64,000 nucleotides of DNA from Ambrosia x helenae (Eukaryota; Streptophyta; Magnoliopsida; Asterales; Asteraceae): positions 156,393,889-156,457,888 of the forward strand of contig CM061231.1 of NCBI GenBank assembly GCA_030844895.1, in the 5' to 3' direction. The position numbers were made by a program, and so were the translations under genes. The notes under the pieces are model-generated. The model ran no database searches. It was not told where the DNA came from and was given only the letters and a program-made list of their open reading frames with translations. Below, in pieces: positions 1-12,698 of this stretch (position 1 is its first letter; every line of letters begins with the position of its first letter).

Positions 1-727
1 GGCACTTGAAAGTGAAGTGATCTTCACCATCGTAGATTCGGCATGTTATTATTCTCCTTTTCTCTTGTATAATCGGTCAGTGTATGTGGCAAACATCACC
101 ATCAAATTCAACTTCTAATCCTTCTTGATTCAACTTTTCAATACTTAAAACATTTTTACGAAGTGTAGGAACATAAAATACCGATTTTATCTTGTGTATT
201 TGTCCTCCACTTGTGATTATGACCGGTCCTTTTCCACGAAAGTATTTCCTTCTATAACCATTCGGTTGGCCTTCTATACCAAACGACTTACTAAAGATTG
301 CGAATTGATCCTTGTATCCGCATCCATGCCCTTTCCTCGTCAAACTTGCATACCACACATCGTCCCAACCTTTTTTGTCTGTCCCTTTAACCATAAATTC
401 TGTTTTTCCTATCTTTTTCGGACAATTTCTTCTAAAATGGAAAGGTTCTTTGCATTTTCGACAACACATAGTGTTTTGATATTCGGGGACATCTTTGATT
501 TGCTTATTAAAGTTTCTTTGCGCCTTCTTTCTTTTGATAACTTGATTCCTTGGCGACGATCCGATATGAAAACAGGAGAAATTGATGTTCATAGGACTCA
601 TACAATCCTTCTTTAATTCTGCAACCCTCTCGGCCAGAACATGTTAATCCACGCGATCATCTTCTTCTTCTTTGGATATAGGACTCTTGCCTTTATCAAT
701 TGAAACATCTTCGGATTTCTCTATCAT
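1..727 (-). pseudogene. Copia-type gag/protease-like fragment with CCHC zinc knuckle, broken
   Basis: A minus-strand frame starts at ATG 727 and runs in frame to a stop near 77, interrupted by one in-frame TAA near 643. The longest open part is 77-601 (174 aa). It contains a zinc knuckle, CRKCKEPFHFRRNC (Cys-X2-Cys-X4-His-X4-Cys), followed by a stretch resembling the end of a copia protease domain (SVFYVPTLRKNVLSIEKLNQ). The N-terminal part before the stop is acidic and lysine-rich. Such proteins derive from copia gag-pol, or from host genes that captured a gag zinc knuckle. The frame changes near the left edge and homology seems to continue out of the window. I read it as a decayed fragment; a domesticated host gene cannot be excluded. 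Confidence 0.6.
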
Positions 728-1110
728 GTTAACTCGCAAAATCTAGAACGGAACTTAAAACGAAAAACTTGCGAAAGTTGGAAAGTATGTGACACCAAAG
801 TTGAAAGTAAAAAAGTGTTAGGATTAAATTATAAAATATGAAAATCTTTGGGCTAAAAGTAAACAAAAAATGAGAAGTTATGAGTAAGAAGTGAAAAATC
901 AAAATTCTCAGGGTTAAATTGTGAACATGAAAACCATTGTGTTAAAAGTAATAATAAATGAATTTGGGTTAATAGTGGAAAATCAAAATATTAAGCAATG
1001 CATGAATGCCTTGCTAAGTAGTATTAGTTAAATTAAGACACAATCATGGAAAATTCGATTAAATGGTTATTTATTAGATATTGAATTCATAGATATCACA
1101 TCTACGAAAG
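728..1110. other. AT-rich intergenic DNA
   Basis: No gene is seen. The last 50 bases resemble the 3' flank of the protease-like paralogue that follows, including its poly(A) signal. Confidence 0.5.
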
Positions 1111-1115
1111 AATTC

Positions 1116-1121
1116 TTTATT
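1116..1121 (-). terminator. Poly(A) signal of paralogue 1
   Basis: AATAAA on the minus strand, about 25 bases past the stop codon. The context GAATAAAGAATTC is shared with paralogue 2 and, apart from a transposon insertion, with paralogue 3, so the 3' flank belongs to the duplicated unit. Confidence 0.6.
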
Positions 1122-1145
1122 CGGAAAGCAGACTAATACATTTGG

Positions 1146-2461
1146 TTATACTTTATAATTGTAAGGGCTGTTGATAAGAGTAAAGTTGAAGTTTGAGCAA
1201 GAAGTCTGCTTGCGTAACAACGATGAACTGAACCCAAAAGTCGAATTCTCTAAATTAACTTCTAGAAAGTTGTCCTCAAACTGGAACGTCCCAATCACAA
1301 TCGCAGGTTCACTCGTTGCACCACCGTCAACAAATGCCAGACACGCCACCTCATTTGTTATTTGCTTAATAGAGTTTGATGTGGATACACTCCACTTCTT
1401 CCCATCGGGGAGGCTGAAATCGATATCAGGAACTTTTAAACCGTCGATGGAGGTGCTGAAACAAAGGCCAAAAGGGGCAACTGGCTTTGCAGGACGTAAT
1501 CGTTTTGTGACCTTTGAAAACCTCTTAACCACACCATTGTAAATGTCTGTTCTAAGCGTGGTGTAAGGGTCCATTGTACTAAGCTTGGTAATCGTATTCG
1601 TAGGAACACTGATAGATTTATTTTTAATGACAATGCTATCGACTCTAATAAAGTATCCGAAAGAATTTGGTTGGTTTACCAACGGAGTATAAGAAAGATA
1701 GCTTCTGACATCGACGTTTGATTGGGGAGAAGGTAATAAGGACCAGTTCCAAAGAACATAACCCCTGGGGCAGATGGCTTACTTGGAAGACATAGAGATA
1801 ATATGTTACTAAGAGGTTGATATAAGAAAGCTTGCCAAGCGTAACGCGAGGATGACAATGCCATGACACCAGAAACGTTGGCAGGAAATGATTCAAATGA
1901 TGAAGAAGGAGCACATGCCGCAAAAGGGTATGAACCTAAGTCACCATAAAATACATTTTTTTTGTCAATCGCAGTTACTGTTAAAACGTCGAAGTTTAGG
2001 AGGGCTTGGTCACACAAACCAGTCATGGGATTTACCACATTGACCGGACATGTACAAAATCCCCAACCAGGTAACGTCGAACTGTTGGTTTCTGGAGCAC
2101 AAGAAGGATTGTTGTAACCATAAGAAGCTCGCACTTGTTGGCATTCAAATTCTTCGCAGGAAGCAGGAGATACGCAAAGCTTATTGGGGGGACAACTGCC
2201 TGGATGTATGTTCCATTGCACGATGCAATCATGCCATATGAATGGAGCGTCGATATCTATAAGGAAGTTTGCGTGCAAGTATTGCATGTTTACATATTCT
2301 GTCATGATTTGAACACTATAGAGAGGTTTAGCAGCATCGGTATGTTTGTTAACCGGGGCTACCACGGAAGTGAATGGTGAAACATAAGCAGCAATAGCTT
2401 CATGTTGATCATGAGAGATGATTGCTAGAACGGTAACTAGTAGTTGTAGGATAAAAAACAT
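1146..2461 (-). pseudogene. Basic 7S globulin/EDGP-type aspartic-protease-like protein, paralogue 1 (frameshifted)
   Basis: The start at 2461 gives a hydrophobic signal peptide (MFFILQLLVTVLAI) and aligns with the other paralogues. The first frame covers 2461-1676 and ends out of frame after the YYLLP motif. The rest of the protein, with the FGYFIRV, STMDPYTTLRTDIY and GTFQFEDNF motifs, continues in another frame to 1146. Comparison with paralogue 2 places a one-base loss near 1722-1731, in a run of four G. Family members are secreted, cysteine-rich relatives of pepsin; some inhibit microbial xylanases or xyloglucanases (TAXI, XEGIP). The first active-site region reads DIDA instead of DTG, and the second catalytic Asp is absent, as in the non-enzymatic members. 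The lesion could also be a sequencing error in a homopolymer, because both halves are otherwise well conserved. Confidence 0.85.
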
Positions 2462-2501
2462 GTTTAATGTTAATATGTTTTGGAAGAGGATTCTACATAT
2501 A

Positions 2502-2509
2502 TATTTATA
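2502..2509 (-). promoter_or_regulatory. TATA box of paralogue 1
   Basis: TATAAATA on the minus strand, 41 bases before the ATG at 2461. Paralogues 2 and 3 have a TATATAAR box at a matching place (43-50 bases from the inferred start). Confidence 0.6.
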
Positions 2510-2730
2510 CAGGCGTGTCGTGTTATATTTTCTTTTGTCACAACTTGAAATACAATATTAACAGGAAGACTTAGATGTAAAATAATATATTTGTGCAAAT
2601 ATATGAAGTATTTGACAAATAAGTTTATAAAGAACATTTATAAACCATAAACTTATTTTATTCGGAAGGAAAATAAATTTATTTGGTTTACAATGACAAA
2701 TGAAATTTGTTTGAGCTTGAATTAATTGTA

Positions 2731-2818
2731 AGGATTTTTGGCGTTATCGTCGACGACATATAATTATAGTATCTCATATAGCAAGCTAGATCTAGTCAAG
2801 GTAGGAGACTTTACGTGT
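2731..2818 (-). promoter_or_regulatory. Duplicated upstream block with ACGT core, paralogue 1
   Basis: This block recurs upstream of paralogues 2 (20371-20442) and 3 (30241-30320). On the plus strand it starts with AAGGATTTTTGGCGTTATCG and ends in GAGACTTTACGTGT. The last part contains an ACGTGT core, similar to ABRE/G-box-type bZIP sites. In this copy the arms of the palindrome seen in the other two copies are degraded. Confidence 0.5.
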
Positions 2819-3660
2819 AAAGACATAAATCCCAATCGTTTTTTTTTTCTTTTTCTTTTTTTATTTTTTTGGGTGTTAATTAATCAACTAGACAGATTTG
2901 TTTAATTACCTCCAGAGTCATATAACCATGAACTCATCAAAAGACCACATAGATCCATGGAACTTGAGACAATCTTGATGTGTAAGCTTTCGAACATGAC
3001 TATATGCACTGGCTTAATAAATGGTTCGAGGTATATCGCCACCATTACTCAAGATTTTTTTTTGGTTTTGTTTAGTTACAAGTAGTTATTTTAAAGTTGA
3101 AAACCGGTGGCAAGCTTGTGAAAAATAAATAAATGATTGTTATAGTTTAAACTTTAAAGCCTCTCACAACATCAATATAACTACAATTTCCAAACAAATG
3201 TCCCCCCCCCCCCCCCCCCCAATTTTACTAATCATTCTACAAATATGTTCAACTTATCTGCACAGTATAAAAAAAAATATAATAGATGAGAAGGATAAAA
3301 AACTTAATAGATCATGAGATACAACACAATCTGTTACAAAATTTCATACAATGGTAATAAATATAACACAATGCCAAAGAAAAAAGATACAATGAATTAT
3401 AAAATTACACAATAGTGAAAATAAAGAAAGACATAATGATATAACACAAATTCTAAAAACTACAAGCTAAAAATCCACAAAATCAAAATCCTAAAAACTA
3501 AGATCGTATAGTGTTCGATAAGACAGTTCCAATGCCGCTTGAATGAGTTCAATCGGACTCCGTTTGATACCCTTCCTACGACTTCCTTTTTTTCACTGTG
3601 TATTTGATCATTACCCTCTACAAGTATTACACACTTTTTGCTATATTTTTTTTTATGGGG
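2819..3660. other. Intergenic DNA, partly duplicated upstream flank, with poly-C tract
   Basis: About 2900-3050 is still similar to the flank upstream of paralogue 3 (30330-30470), including a CATATAACCATGAA segment. A run of about 20 C lies near 3200. The remainder is AT-rich with no gene. Confidence 0.5.
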
Positions 3661-3665
3661 AATTG

Positions 3666-4043
3666 GATTTTAATAATCCAGCAATTGCCTCGTTAGCCGA
3701 TAATAATCTGTACTTAAAAACTCCCCACAACAATCCCAACTTCAAAATATTGGCCAACAGTAAACTTTTGTTAACTGAAAACTAACCAAGTTAGTGGATG
3801 ATGACATGGCATGCCATGTCAATGTCCACATGCGTCCATGTCAGCGTCAACATGCCATGTCAGTGTTGGCATGCCATGCTATCATCCATGTCGACATACG
3901 TCCATGTTAGCATCCACTAACTGATTTAGTTCTCAGTTAACAAGTTCATTGTCGGCCAATACATTGAAAGTTGGACTGTTGTGGGAATTTATTGAGTACA
4001 GATTATTACCGGCCAACTAGACGAAGTTTGAATTATTAAAATC
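3666..4043. mobile_element. MITE with about 130-bp terminal inverted repeats
   Basis: The left arm begins GATTTTAATAATCC and the right arm ends ATTATTAAAATC. Both arms contain TAATAATCTGTACT and TTAGTGGATG segments in inverted order. The centre has several GCATGC palindromes. No clear target duplication was found. A larger relative with similar arms is at 35930-36920. The long arms suggest a MULE-like origin, but that is inference. Confidence 0.65.
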
Positions 4044-4093
4044 ATAATCTTTTTTTATTATTAATACTAATTATGCGCATTTTTAGAATACAA

Positions 4094-4640
4094 CTAGTGT
4101 TTTAGTTACCCGCGCTTCACTGCCGGAGCTCCTGTTGCGTTGAGGGTTTGGTGCACGGTAAAGATCGTGTTTCGCTGCGGCAGCTCCTGTTGCGTTGATG
4201 GTTTGGTGGACATTAAAGATAACATTAAGTGATTGTTATTATCACGTGGACGTAAAAAAATAACTCGCCACCAATTACGTTGCAGGCCAGCCTTAACATT
4301 ACAACAGTTGAGTTGCCTATTATTCACTTGATATGGAACACAAAGTATTCCAAAAATGGCACCCGTTAGTTGTTCACGTGGGCCACAATTTTCAATTATA
4401 GCAGGCCTATAAATAATGATGGCTGAAAGCAGATCGTAGCCAATGAAGTTGAGGCAACCACTAATAATGATATAATATTATTATTTAGTGAATGAAAATG
4501 AAAAACATAAGTGAAGTGAAGCTTGTAAACGTGGCAGACAATTATTAAGGCCAATGAAGTTGAGGCAGCCGCATTTGTAGCAGATTAAATTTAGTTACGG
4601 TATAACTGTCTCATCTTTAATAGATATATATAATTGTATA
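4094..4640 (-). mobile_element. Helitron-type element, 3' terminus at 4094
   Basis: On the minus strand a GC-rich imperfect hairpin (about 4108-4130) is followed by a short AT spacer and CTAG, then T, the usual Helitron 3' end. The segment to its right is similar to 56132-56290 (same hairpin followed by GGAGCTCCTGTT and GTGGACATTAAAGATAA-like sequence). The 5' end is uncertain; AT-rich sequence near 4620-4640 is one candidate. No helicase ORF, so non-autonomous. Confidence 0.5.
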
Positions 4641-5625
4641 TATAAGATTTATCAATGTCGGTGCAATAACGATGTTTACACTTTTCAAGTTTCGACCACC
4701 GTATTTTTCTTTCTTGAAATAAAGCCACCGTCGTTGTGGAATGCCTTCGTCACCAGCCAAACCCCCCCCCCCCCCCCGACAGTGGCCATCTACGACGTCT
4801 ACCGGCTGTACCGTCTTTGTTTACCGCATAGTTGAAACTACCATGGACGACCGGAAGGTTAGCATTGCTGGCGAACTCACCACCATGGCCGATCGGATTC
4901 TTAGCGTGGCCGGCGAACTCTGTTCCTTTACAAGTGTTTACGGGGAGTTTCAAATGTAGGTGACTACTAATGGGGGTTGGTTCGATGACAGAAAGAAGGA
5001 AAAAGGGAGGAGGGACCGGTCTATGGTGGTGTCGGGTTGGTCCGAATGCGGTCGTGGGTTCGGTCGCCGGTCACTGGAGATGAAGAAGGTGACCGGAAGT
5101 ATGTGTTTTCTTCTCTCTCTCTCTCTCTCTCTCTTATCTCTCTCTCTCTCACTCACCCACATAACTCCCTATCTCTTTTCTTTTGAATGTGCAGAATTAA
5201 TTGGTACAATCTTTATGTCATGAGGTTTTGACCAAGATTAAGGTTTGGACAGTGGAATTGGACTCGGGTTCGGGCACGTGCGGCGGCGGTTGTAGATTGA
5301 CAGTAATTCAGTAACGACGACGGTAACGGTGGTGTTTGATGCGTCCCGGCGCTAGATACTAGTTGTTTATAAAATACCAAATTACCATTGCGACGTATGT
5401 TTTTATCACTGACACAATATGACCCAATACCGCAACTGAGTTAGTGAGTTACAAGTATCGGTACTACCGAAACGCTTAGCGTTATTCTTTTTTATGGATA
5501 TCATTTAGGCATATTTAGGTTTTCTCTTTCGATTGCTATACAATTATCAGTAATGTACCCACACGATAATAAACCAAACCAATACCGTTCGAGTCTTGCC
5601 GCAACCCGCGAAGGAATTATACTAG
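4641..5625 (+). mobile_element. Possible second Helitron-type element ending at 5625, with CT repeat
   Basis: A plus-strand terminus reads GCCGCAACCCGCGAAGG, spacer, ACTAG|T, like the end at 57978. The segment before it is GC-richer than its surroundings (4740-5340) and holds a poly-C tract and a (CT)n repeat near 5110-5155. Short open frames here show no recognisable domain and look like captured or random sequence. The left boundary is a guess. Confidence 0.35.
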
Positions 5626-5754
5626 TTTGGGAAAATTTTCACTCGTTCGACAACAACAATAGCAACAGCAAAAATGTAGATACAATCATACAATCATGAA
5701 TGAACATTGACGTCATATATCAGGTTAGGTTAAATGTAATCATTGTAGGTTAAA

Positions 5755-7392
5755 GGCTCCGGATATTCAGACATAGGGTTTTTTTATCTAGACATCCCCT
5801 TCACGACCCGTGGAGGCCTCCACGGGACGTGAAGGGCCAAAATCAGAAAAAGACGGGCTGTGCGGGTCTCCACGGGCTGTCCATATGGTTACCAATTATT
5901 GGCAGTGATTGGTAATCATTGGCAATGATTGGTATTGAGTGGGAGTTGTGAAAAAGAAGTGTGGGTGTTTAAGATGGGTTAGAGATGTGAAAATGAATGT
6001 TTGGTTTTTTATAAATGTTTTTTTTTTGTTATTTGTATAAAATGATTTTTTTATATGAATGTTATTTTTAAAAATAAATAAAATTATCCTTATAAAATGA
6101 TATAATAGTCGTTGCGTAAACGTTAACGTTTATGTTGCTGAACTAAACAAACCACAAGATATGAACAATAAAACAAAATAAAGCATAATATTCAAGCATT
6201 TACATAATTAAAAATGTTAATACAATAATAATATCCAAATAAACAAACAACTAATCATCGTGCCCCTGAGATACACCGGACGTACCGGCCTGCTGACTGC
6301 TGGACGCCCCACCCTGATCGTTGCGCGACGCGGTACGCAGCGCCAAACACCCTAAAACTCGCCTCTCATTCTCTCTATATACCAACCACCGAATATCAGC
6401 CCACATCTCCTGTCGAATATCAGACCACATCTCCCCTATCTGGTCCAAAACCCGCTGAAGTAGCTGGTTCGTGGCACCAGGCAACCTATTGGCGTGATAA
6501 ACGTGGGGAGCATGCTATCGGTCATCAGGGTGCACATCCGCCATCTCTACATCCACCTCTAGATCGCCCTTGGCAACGTGTGGCATCTAAACCTCCTCGG
6601 CCCCAACCGGCCACTCAAATTATATACCACTGTAAATATATACTAGTTTAATCCAACAGACTATAAAACATGTAAATATATACTAGTGTAAATAAATAAA
6701 GCATCTGGTCGGTTTCATACGAAAACATCCGGGTTAGGTTCCACTTTTATGCCAACACCTTCAGAATGGTAAGTCCCGTATGTGTACTGCGTGTAGCTTG
6801 GTGACACGAAAAATGACTCATCTTCTTTTACATATTCCTGGTTCAGATCGGGCAGCATCATCTCGTCATTACAGCGGACCTCGGATTTAACCTCCTCGTT
6901 ACCAACTTGAACAACGGGTCCGAAAACGCTTTAAGAGACGTAAGGCTCGTTCGGAGACAGGTCATCGGTTGAATAGCTATGTAAATATGACATCGTGATC
7001 ACTGGGAAGTCGAGATGGGCCGAGGGAATAGTGGTGGTGATGTTTGAATGTTTGTTTCAAATGAGAAGAAGCTAGTCCCATTGGTGTTTAATTGTAAAAA
7101 ACGACGGACCGTGGAGGGTTTAAATGAGCCCAACTACTAATTTTCCATGGACCGTGGAGGCCCCTACGAGCCGTGGAACGTACACTTTTTAGTCCAGACT
7201 GACCTCGTACCTCATACCTCCACGCCCCATTTGGGCCTCCACGGATCGTCCTAGGGTTTTTTCGACGTCCCATCTAGGCCTCCACGGGCCGTCTTTTTTT
7301 GGTTTTTACTTTCCACGGACCATTGTGGCCTCCACGGCCCGTGGTGGGGGATGTTTAAGGTTTTAAATGGGGATGTCTAAATAATATCACCC
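5755..7392. mobile_element. Mutator-like element (MULE) with 9-bp target duplication
   Basis: The element is flanked by the 9-bp direct repeat TAGGTTAAA (5746-5754 and 7393-7401). The ends are imperfect inverted repeats sharing ATTYAGACAT. Just inside both ends lie GC-rich palindromic motifs around CCGTGGAGGCCTCCACGG. It carries a decayed minus-strand gene and no transposase, so it is non-autonomous. The 9-bp duplication is the hallmark of Mutator elements. Confidence 0.75.
6251..6993 (-). pseudogene. Degenerate gene inside the first MULE, function unknown
   Basis: Minus-strand coding-like sequence starts at ATG 6993 (MSYLHSYSTDDLSPNEPY, then an in-frame stop). A probable second part, after an acceptor-like TTTACAG near 6625, starts about 6585 and runs with one in-frame TAG near 6515 into the open frame 6484-6251. 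The C-terminal part is rich in Gly, Ser and Gln. I recognise no domain. It probably is an accessory or captured gene of this MULE family that has decayed. Confidence 0.45.
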
Positions 7393-8070
7393 TAGGTTAA
7401 ACCTGATTAGTCAAGTGATTCATAGTCAAACATAACAAATGTATATAAAAAGGGAAAATCACCAATCTAGCCTTTGACCAAAGGGAATTACCAAATTAAC
7501 CGCCTCTTATTTCTTTGGAGAGACGGTTCACAGGTTCCGAGGCATCTTAGGTGTCTTTAGAGGCTTCGGAGTTTGACTAACCACTAAGCGACATGTGCCC
7601 TAATTTAGCCATTATATTTTTATTCCCAACCCTCTTCCTTTCCTTTCCCACGTCTTGGAGACATCTCCAAACCCATCTCGGTGACCGGCAACCTACATGA
7701 TGAGTAGATGATAATATTGAAGAAGAAGCGGTAAGGGCGGGAAGCAAGTCTTGATGCTGCTGAGATGGAAGCAAAACATATATACATATCCATTCGTTAT
7801 TATTTTTTTTTATTTTTACCCAACATTCATAGATCACTCCGGTCACCCCTACCATCTCTAGTGACTGGAAACCAAACCCGACAACCTACATCACCCCTCC
7901 GACACCTGTGGTGTTCAAAGTGGCGGTGGTGGTTGTGGTTGTTGGAAAATAGGGGCGCCGTCGACAGGTACGTTTTCCAGTGTGGTGGTGGTGGTGACAA
8001 AGACGAGGGGTTTTCCAGTGTGGTGGTAGTAGAGACAGAGAGGAGGTGGGTTGTGTTGGTGGTGGACTTG

Positions 8071-8182
8071 TGTGACATCCGTCACCTTCATCTTTCGTCG
8101 GATTTACAAAAATAACCCTTGAAATATTTTCATTATAGTCCCTATAAGTTTCGTCGTTTCAAATTTAATTTTAGAAAGAAAA

Positions 8183-8219
<37 letters not shown>

Positions 8220-10826
8220 TATGGATCGGGTGTAAGTTTTAGTTAAATACGTATCTTGAACGTCTACGCAATGAATTTTATAAAAATTCCAAGTTTTAGA
8301 GAGTTTTATAAAGTTTTAAAAACATTATAGGTTAATTTAGTTACTTGGTTAAGTTTTTATAAAGGAAAAAGTAACTAAAATGTAATAAAACTAACTATGT
8401 TAAACATGAGGGACCATATTTGCCAAAAGCTGAAAATTTTAAAAATCTCTTCTCCCTCTCCCTCCCTTGCGCGTTTTTCCGGCCAAGCCCGTTTCCGGCG
8501 GCCGGAATTTATTCCGGCGACTTGTCTTATGGTTTCCTTGGCGTTTTTAACATCTAATAATGGTGGTTTACGTTTCTCCATCCGTATTAATTTGTTTCCA
8601 GCTTTCAATTGAGATATTAAACGCGTTTTGTGTGGGTATTAATTCAAGTTATTTGTGTAACCGATCGGACATAAAGAACTTATAAGAAACGCTATTCTAC
8701 TCGACCCCTATATAAATTGAACTCCTCATCTTGTTTCTGCACTCATACACATCTGAAACCTACTAAAAATCTTCACAAACCATCACTTGAAACCTCCTTA
8801 AATCGCAAATTTCAGTGCGGGTATAAAAGCTTGGGGTTCGTTCTTAATACGCGTTGTAAGTTCCTTTCCTTTATGCCGTTTTGCTCCTGGAATCCTAGCC
8901 TTCGAAAGCCCCTTGATTCTTGTAGTTATTATGATCGAATTGTATATGTTAAAAAACTAGGGTTAGGGTTTGTTATTTGGGGAAGAAGATGATGTTTGTA
9001 TATATTGTTAAATATAATTTAGTTTTAAGTAAATAAACAAAAATGATCTAGCCTAGTGGTGTGTGTGTGTGTGTTGTGGAATGAGGTGGGCCGAGTTCGA
9101 GTCCCCATGGCTGCAACATTTAGAGTTTTTTTTTTTCTTTTCTTTTTTTTTTTCAGATTTTGTATTTCTTATTTTTTTTTGTTATTTATTTATAAATATA
9201 TATATCTTAAAATATTCATAATAAATTCATCTTTTGCCCAAAAATTATGAAAATTTAGGTGTAGCTTCTTGACATCATAAAGAACATTTCCACATTTTTA
9301 TTTTCTGAAAATGTTTTATTTTTATATTTTTATTGAATTAAATTGTTTTAATCATAAATAATTGATAAAAAATTCATTTTTAATGATTTTAATCTCAAAC
9401 TTTTTGAGTAATTATTTCTAACCATTCTCAACTGAAATAAAAATTATTGGTCAATAAAACATTTATTTTTATTAATTTTCCCATTTTTAATCATTTAAAC
9501 ATGATTTAATCTCACTAAATCAGTTTTAAATATAAATAAGTTTATATAAATTATGGGAAAATTATTCTAATATGTTTACATCAGAAATCATCCATGTTCT
9601 ATAAAATAAATATTTTTGGATCACGTATAGTATTATTAGTGTTATTTACGTTTAGTTAGACATAATAAAACATTTATTTATTTATACAAATTAAACATCT
9701 ATTTTATAAATGTTTTCCTTATAAAATAGAAATACTCGTATGATTTAATGTCTTAATTATTTTTTTTGTTGAATCATTGTGTAATACAAAAATTATTTAT
9801 TTATATATTTATGATTATCGTATTATTTTAATTTAGTTAAAGTAACTAACTAAATTATTTTGTCTTAATTATTCAAACGTATTGTTATCTAAATATTTAA
9901 TCGGTAATAATTATATTACCTAAATCATATTACAAACTTTGGTATATTATTTTTAATATACAACCTTTTTTACATTAATTCGACTAATCATAAAATCTCT
10001 AATTCCCCAAATCGACTTAGCAAACCCTAATGCCTTAGACCCTAGATACCTTAGACTTTGTAAACTTTACCTTACTAGTATTTATATACGTTATAGGTTG
10101 AATTCCTCGGAATTCTCACTACTTAGCTCACAACCGCTTAAGTGGATTTTGATCGCTTTCGCAAACTGTGAGTATATCTTTCCCCTTTTTACTGTTTTAC
10201 TATTTTTGGGGTGATCCATGTGCTTATTATCAAGTTTCTATTACTTCTTACTAAAATAGCAATTCTCCTGTGTGTTTGCTTTATGTTAATTTGTGTGTCT
10301 ATGACTTGTCAAAATCATTAACCTTTGAGGGCCTGGCATTTCAATGAATAGTACTATGGTATATACCCCTTGTGACTCTGTTGAGAGACCTTGGTCATTG
10401 TCTTGTGATTCATATTACTAAAAATGTTTTGATTCTGGATTCTTGATACTTACTACATAGGGTTGATTTTGAATGGACATTACTTAAATTACATAATTGC
10501 AAATGGTATACAACACAGGAATTGCGAAACGTTTTGTACTATATATATATCCAACGGATGTACTCACCAATGCATTATATGTGTTGACAAATTATTTTGT
10601 ACATGTTTCAGGTGACGTTTGATCTTACTTGCTTTCACGCTTAGGATGGACCTAGAGCTTAAATAAATTTATTATTTATGTTTGAGATTTCTATTAAGAC
10701 TCGTTGTATTTCGTTTTGAATAATGAAAGTTTATTGCTATTAATATTTACATTTTAGTCCATGTGCTTTTGAACAATCGTCACTACGTGACACCTCGATG
10801 TTTCCGCCATCGGTTGGGGTGTTACA
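8071..10826. mobile_element. Solo LTR of a gypsy-type retrotransposon (2.76 kb)
   Basis: It begins TGTGACATCCGTCACC and ends GGGGTGTTACA, and is flanked by the 5-bp direct repeat ACTTG (8066-8070 and 10827-10831). Its last 40 bases closely match the LTR ends of the gypsy element at 10904-15258 (GATGTTTCCGCCATCGGTTG), so the two are related families. No internal coding region remains, which suggests recombination between two LTRs. A SINE-like insert is at about 9044. Open frames inside are not supported as genes. Confidence 0.8.
9044..9150 (+). mobile_element. tRNA-derived SINE-like insert in the solo LTR
   Basis: GATCTAGCCTAGTGGT resembles a pol III A box, and GAGTTCGAGTCCCC resembles a B box. 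A long T-rich tract follows. No target duplication was identified, so the limits are approximate. Confidence 0.45.
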
Positions 10827-10903
10827 ACTTGTAAATAAGAAATGAGGTGGGTTGTGTTTGTGGGTTGTGAAGCCACTTGGAGAAGCATCTTGGAGAGGTT
10901 TCC

Positions 10904-11053
10904 TGTAACATCGCAAAATTTTCCGCAAAATTTTAATACATAAAAAGCCCTTATATATATATTTATTACACCTTTATCATTAATATTATACAAATGTGCC
11001 TAAGTCTTTATTTATCCTAACTCACAACTTATATACATACATAAATGTATATA

Positions 11054-11084
<31 letters not shown>

Positions 11085-12223
11085 TGATTCTAAATTCTTT
11101 TTTTTTAACATACAAGATTTTTTTTTTTTTTTTATAAAGCCTTGAGTCAAATAGTCAAAGTCCTAGTCAAAGTCTTAGTCAAACAGTCAAAGTCTTAGTC
11201 AAATAGTCAATTCATCATAAAACCTTACTTTATGGTGTTGACCAATTTTAATGGCTAATTGACTCCAAAACTAGTATAAAAACCCACCTATGACCCATTA
11301 TACTTTGCACCTCTAAATCGATTGTTTCAATCCGATTAAACTTTCCCTCATACCTTTCTTCTATAGTCTATTACTTCTACAATTGAAGCTTTGATTATAA
11401 GCTCTTGTAATTGGCGAATTGGAAGCTTGATATTCTTTCTTTTTCGTTTTCTTCAATTTGGACTAGCTACGTTGTTGAGTCTTTGGGATTCGCCTCGCAT
11501 ACATTCACAACACATTATTCTATTTTTTTACGAGACATAACATTTTGCTAAGGTGAGTTTTACATAGCCCCTTTTCTATTTATCACCATTTTTGGGGTGA
11601 AACATGTTACAACAATATTTATGCAATTCAATCATCAATGTGTCTATGTGTATTTCTATGTTGCATTATGTCTTGAACATGACTAGGGTAAGCACAATTC
11701 TAGCATAAACATTCATCAGCCAAACAGTATACATTGATAGATCTATTGGACTGACAATCCCACCCGGATACGTGCCTCCTACAAAGGTTGCGTGGGTGTT
11801 TGTTACTGCAATTTAAACGAGTGAACCATGAGCGTATGGGATGTACCACAATACAACAGTCACAATGGTTGATTATGCACTCGATTTACTTCTAGTATGT
11901 TTTCACATATGGACTAGATTGCCATGACACATGAATTGCACAACAATTTTATTCAATTATCAAAACCTATGTAATTCTCACCAACTTTTGTTGACCCAAA
12001 ATATTTTCAACTTAACATGTTTCAGGTTCTACTTGTTTGAAGATTCGAATTAATGCTTGAAGATGTGTGCATAGTTTTATTCAATTTGATGTACGAATTC
12101 TTGTAGAACAATTGTATGTAATTTATTTAAATCATTTAATGAAATTTATTATTCACCATGAGCTACTGAACAATCATCAATACGTGACATCCCGATGTTT
12201 CCGCCATCGGTTGGGGTGTTACA
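10904..12223 (+). repeat. 5' LTR of the gypsy-type element
   Basis: 1320 bp, TG...CA ends. Near its start it has a TATATATAT tract and an ATAATAATAAT microsatellite. Confidence 0.85.
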
Positions 12224-12698
12224 GATTGGTATTAGAGCCATGGTTATAGGGAATTAGGTTATTAGAAAAATAATCTAGTCTATAACCATAGGATTTATCC
12301 AGTACTTGCTTCTTTTACTTGCTATTCTCTATCTCCCTCCTACTTCTTATCCCTACATTAATCCCTACGAGAAGGTTGCTCTCCATCACTGGATCCACTC
12401 TTAGACTAATAAGGCAAAACCCTCAGGTTTAACCATAACCACCTTGAGATCTCGTCGAAGTTCTAGATTTTAATAATGAACACGTGCAATCTGGAAGGGT
12501 GAACGCCTGTATTCTGAGTCTTTTGTCTAGGCTGGCATTGCGCATATATCCCAATCAGACGAGGGACCCGGATGCCTACCTGGGAATTCTCGGGATGAGT
12601 GTTCACTTATAGGCTAAAGCATGTCTTCACTATGTTGTTGGAATCTGGAATCTTTGATACGTCAACGTTTTCGTTTATTCGTTTTAATTAATGAATAA

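Noticed and set aside
7577..8078. Open frames on both strands (GGTGGT-rich)
   Set aside because: No domain; inside the interior of a non-autonomous MULE with low-complexity sequence.
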